From: Bacteroidales bacterium
Lineage (GTDB): Bacteria; Bacteroidota; Bacteroidia; Bacteroidales; UBA932
Assembly (NCBI GenBank): GCA_021443605.1
Contig: JABUTQ010000140.1
Location: 1 to 7,102 of the forward strand
Reading direction: 5' to 3'
DNA length: 7,102 bases
Of this stretch, positions 5,884 through 7,102 are shown piece by piece (the stretch's first letter is position 1; each line of letters begins with the position of its first letter). The notes under the pieces are model-generated. The model saw only the letters and a program-made list of their open reading frames with translations. It did not search any database and was not told the origin of the DNA. Position numbers and translations under genes: made by a program.

Positions 5884-6459
5884 ATGAAAACAGATTTGAA
5901 AAAAGTATTGTCAATTTCAGGACAGTCAGGGCTTTTTTACTATGTCGCCCAGGCAAAAAATGGAATCATAGCTGAATCTTTCAGCACAAAATCAAGGTCG
6001 GTATTTGGGGCAACTGCCCGTGTCACTTCATTGGCAGATATATCAATATATACTGTAAATGAAGAAGTTGCATTGAGGAAAGTGCTTGAAGACATGCACG
6101 CAATCCTTGGAGAAGAACAGGCTCCTTCTCAGAAGGGCAATCCCAATGACATCAAGGCATTCTTCTCGAAGGCCATTCCCGAATACGACCAGGATCGCTT
6201 CTATGTTTCTCACATGAAGAAAGTTTTGGAGTGGTACAACTTGTTGCTGCAATATGCTTCACTCGATTTCGAGGATGAGGAATCTGAGTCAGAAGAAGCT
6301 CAGACACAGGATGTTGAAGCAAAGGAAAATAAACAGGCGTCAAAGGCCAACGCCGCCGCTTCTGCAAAGAGTGTGAAAGCCACTTCTGCAAAAGCCGCCA
6401 GCGCCAACGCCGCCGCAGCAAAGAAGACCACAAAATCTGTACAGAGAAAAGCCAACTAA
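5884..6459 (+). CDS. DUF5606 protein with Ala/Lys-rich C-terminal tail
   Basis: The protein is 191 residues from the ATG at 5884 (a TTG at 5878 would add two). The N-terminal part, about 1-70, matches DUF5606 of Bacteroidota: LKKVLSISGQSGLFYYVAQ (4-22), then ESF, a VTSLADISIYT segment (47-57) and EEVALRKVLEDM (60-71). This is a compact, probably Sm/SH3-like beta fold of unknown function. Residues about 85-128 contain a second ordered part (DIKAFFSKAIPEYDQDRFY, then HMKKVLEWYNLLL) that resembles the usual family C-terminus. From about 129 the chain becomes acidic (EDEESESEE), then a 45-residue tail of Ala, Lys, Ser and Thr resembling histone H1-like or nucleoid-protein tails. It lies 23 nt after the DnaJ-like gene and 2 nt before rimO. 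The tail could bind nucleic acid, which is inference only. Confidence 0.85.
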   Translation: MKTDLKKVLSISGQSGLFYYVAQAKNGIIAESFSTKSRSVFGATARVTSLADISIYTVNEEVALRKVLEDMHAILGEEQAPSQKGNPNDIKAFFSKAIPEYDQDRFYVSHMKKVLEWYNLLLQYASLDFEDEESESEEAQTQDVEAKENKQASKANAAASAKSVKATSAKAASANAAAAKKTTKSVQRKAN

Positions 6460-6461
6460 TC

Positions 6462-7102
6462 TTGAAACTGCAAATCATCACACTCGGCTGTTCAAAGAAC
6501 AGGGTCGATTCCGAGCATATTCTTGCCCGGGCGGCTGCGTGCGGTGTGGAGATTGTATCCGAAAACGCTTCATTCGAGGATGCTCGTCCCGATATTGTGG
6601 CGCTCAATACCTGCGGTTTCATTCAGGATGCCAAGACAGAATCTATAGAGGCGATATTCTCTGCATTGGAGGCAAAGAAGCGCGGCTTTGTGGGTAAAGT
6701 GCTTGTATTCGGCTGTCTTTCACAAAGATACCGCAAAGAGCTTCAAGAAGAAATTCCTGAAGTTGACGGTTTTTTAGGGTCATTCGATGCCGAAAATCTG
6801 CTTGCTGCAATGGGACTGAAAAACGATGACGGCCTCTATTATCGCCGGCTGCTGACAACACCGCCCCATTATGCTTACCTGAAGATTTCCGAAGGATGCA
6901 ACCGCACTTGCTCGTATTGCGCCATTCCTGCAATCCGCGGAGCCCATATCTCCGTTCCGATGGAGAAACTTGTCCGTGAAGCGGAGGAGCTTGCTGGCTT
7001 AGGTGTAAAGGAGCTGATTGTGGTGGCACAAGACACCACCTATTACGGATTGGACCTCTACAAGAAGCGGATGCTTGCTCCGCTGCTCGCAAAACTCGCT
7101 GA
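6462..7102 (+). CDS. rimO: Ribosomal protein S12 methylthiotransferase RimO (3'-truncated by window edge)
   Basis: RimO is a radical-SAM enzyme that adds a methylthio group to an aspartate of ribosomal protein S12 (Asp88/89). 213 codons are visible. The N-terminal UPF0004/MTTase domain has the three cluster-binding cysteines: TLGCSKNRVDSE (Cys10), NTCGF (Cys51) and FGCLSQRY (Cys85). The radical-SAM motif C-x3-C-x2-C is at Cys146, Cys150 and Cys153 (SEGCNRTCSYCAIP). AQDTTYYGLDLY further on separates RimO from MiaB-type tRNA enzymes. The C-terminal end of the radical-SAM domain and the TRAM domain lie outside the window. No ATG exists in frame before Met117, so translation must start earlier; TTG at 6462, 2 nt after the DUF5606 stop, gives the normal N-terminus (M-K-L-Q-I-I-T-L-G-C). 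The short gap suggests coupling to the preceding gene. Confidence 0.93.
   Translation, partial: MKLQIITLGCSKNRVDSEHILARAAACGVEIVSENASFEDARPDIVALNTCGFIQDAKTESIEAIFSALEAKKRGFVGKVLVFGCLSQRYRKELQEEIPEVDGFLGSFDAENLLAAMGLKNDDGLYYRRLLTTPPHYAYLKISEGCNRTCSYCAIPAIRGAHISVPMEKLVREAEELAGLGVKELIVVAQDTTYYGLDLYKKRMLAPLLAKLA

Noticed and set aside
6152..6622. Minus-strand open frame of 156 codons across the end of the DUF5606 gene and the start of rimO
   Set aside because: It crosses two real genes and its length is explained by the GC-rich Ala-coding tail lacking stops on the other strand.
6643..7092. Minus-strand open frame of 149 codons opposite rimO
   Set aside because: The plus strand encodes the conserved RimO cysteine motifs; the antisense product is a low-complexity shadow.
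1..7102. CRISPR array, tRNA, rRNA, insertion sequence, phage or defence genes
   Set aside because: Reading by eye found no regularly spaced repeats, no transposase or integrase motifs and no RNA gene; nearly all bases are accounted for by housekeeping genes.

Overview
The window looks like ordinary chromosomal housekeeping DNA from a member of the Bacteroidota, most likely order Bacteroidales. The evidence is a long (313-residue) NusB, a PUR-alpha-like DUF3276 protein, a DUF5606 protein, the gene order nusB-yajC-ybbR-coaE, two copies of the Bacteroidota -7 promoter box TAnnTTTG, and gene starts in A/T-rich context without clear Shine-Dalgarno sequences. The family cannot be fixed from the sequence alone.

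Left part (1-1826): the 3' end of a ribonuclease D / WRN-type 3'-5' exonuclease gene, cut by the window edge, abuts a complete RlmI-type 23S rRNA m5C methyltransferase gene, with the stop directly followed by the ATG. After it lie an imperfect palindrome that resembles a dispersed intergenic repeat and a strong bidirectional terminator, shared with the convergent DUF3276 gene.

Middle (1827-2252): the DUF3276 nucleic-acid-binding protein gene is on the minus strand. It and nusB diverge from an 84-bp intergenic region that carries two identical, oppositely oriented TATCTTTG boxes forming a 9-bp inverted repeat.

Right part (2253-7102): a tightly packed plus-strand series, probably one transcription unit: nusB, yajC, ybbR, coaE, a membrane-anchored TerB/DnaJ (DjlA-like) co-chaperone, a DUF5606 protein with an Ala/Lys-rich tail, and the start of rimO, which runs off the right edge. 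Gaps range from 1-nt overlaps to 23 nt. The products cover transcription elongation and rRNA antitermination (NusB), Sec translocation (YajC), an envelope-anchored YbbR protein, coenzyme A synthesis (CoaE), chaperone recruitment (DnaJ-like) and ribosomal protein S12 modification (RimO). With the upstream exonuclease and RlmI the theme is RNA and ribosome maturation plus envelope biogenesis.

I found no CRISPR array, tRNA, rRNA, insertion sequence, phage gene or defence system, and no convincing new system. The items most worth a second look are the palindromic repeat, the mirrored divergent promoter, the DnaJ-like gene and the low-complexity tail of the DUF5606 protein.
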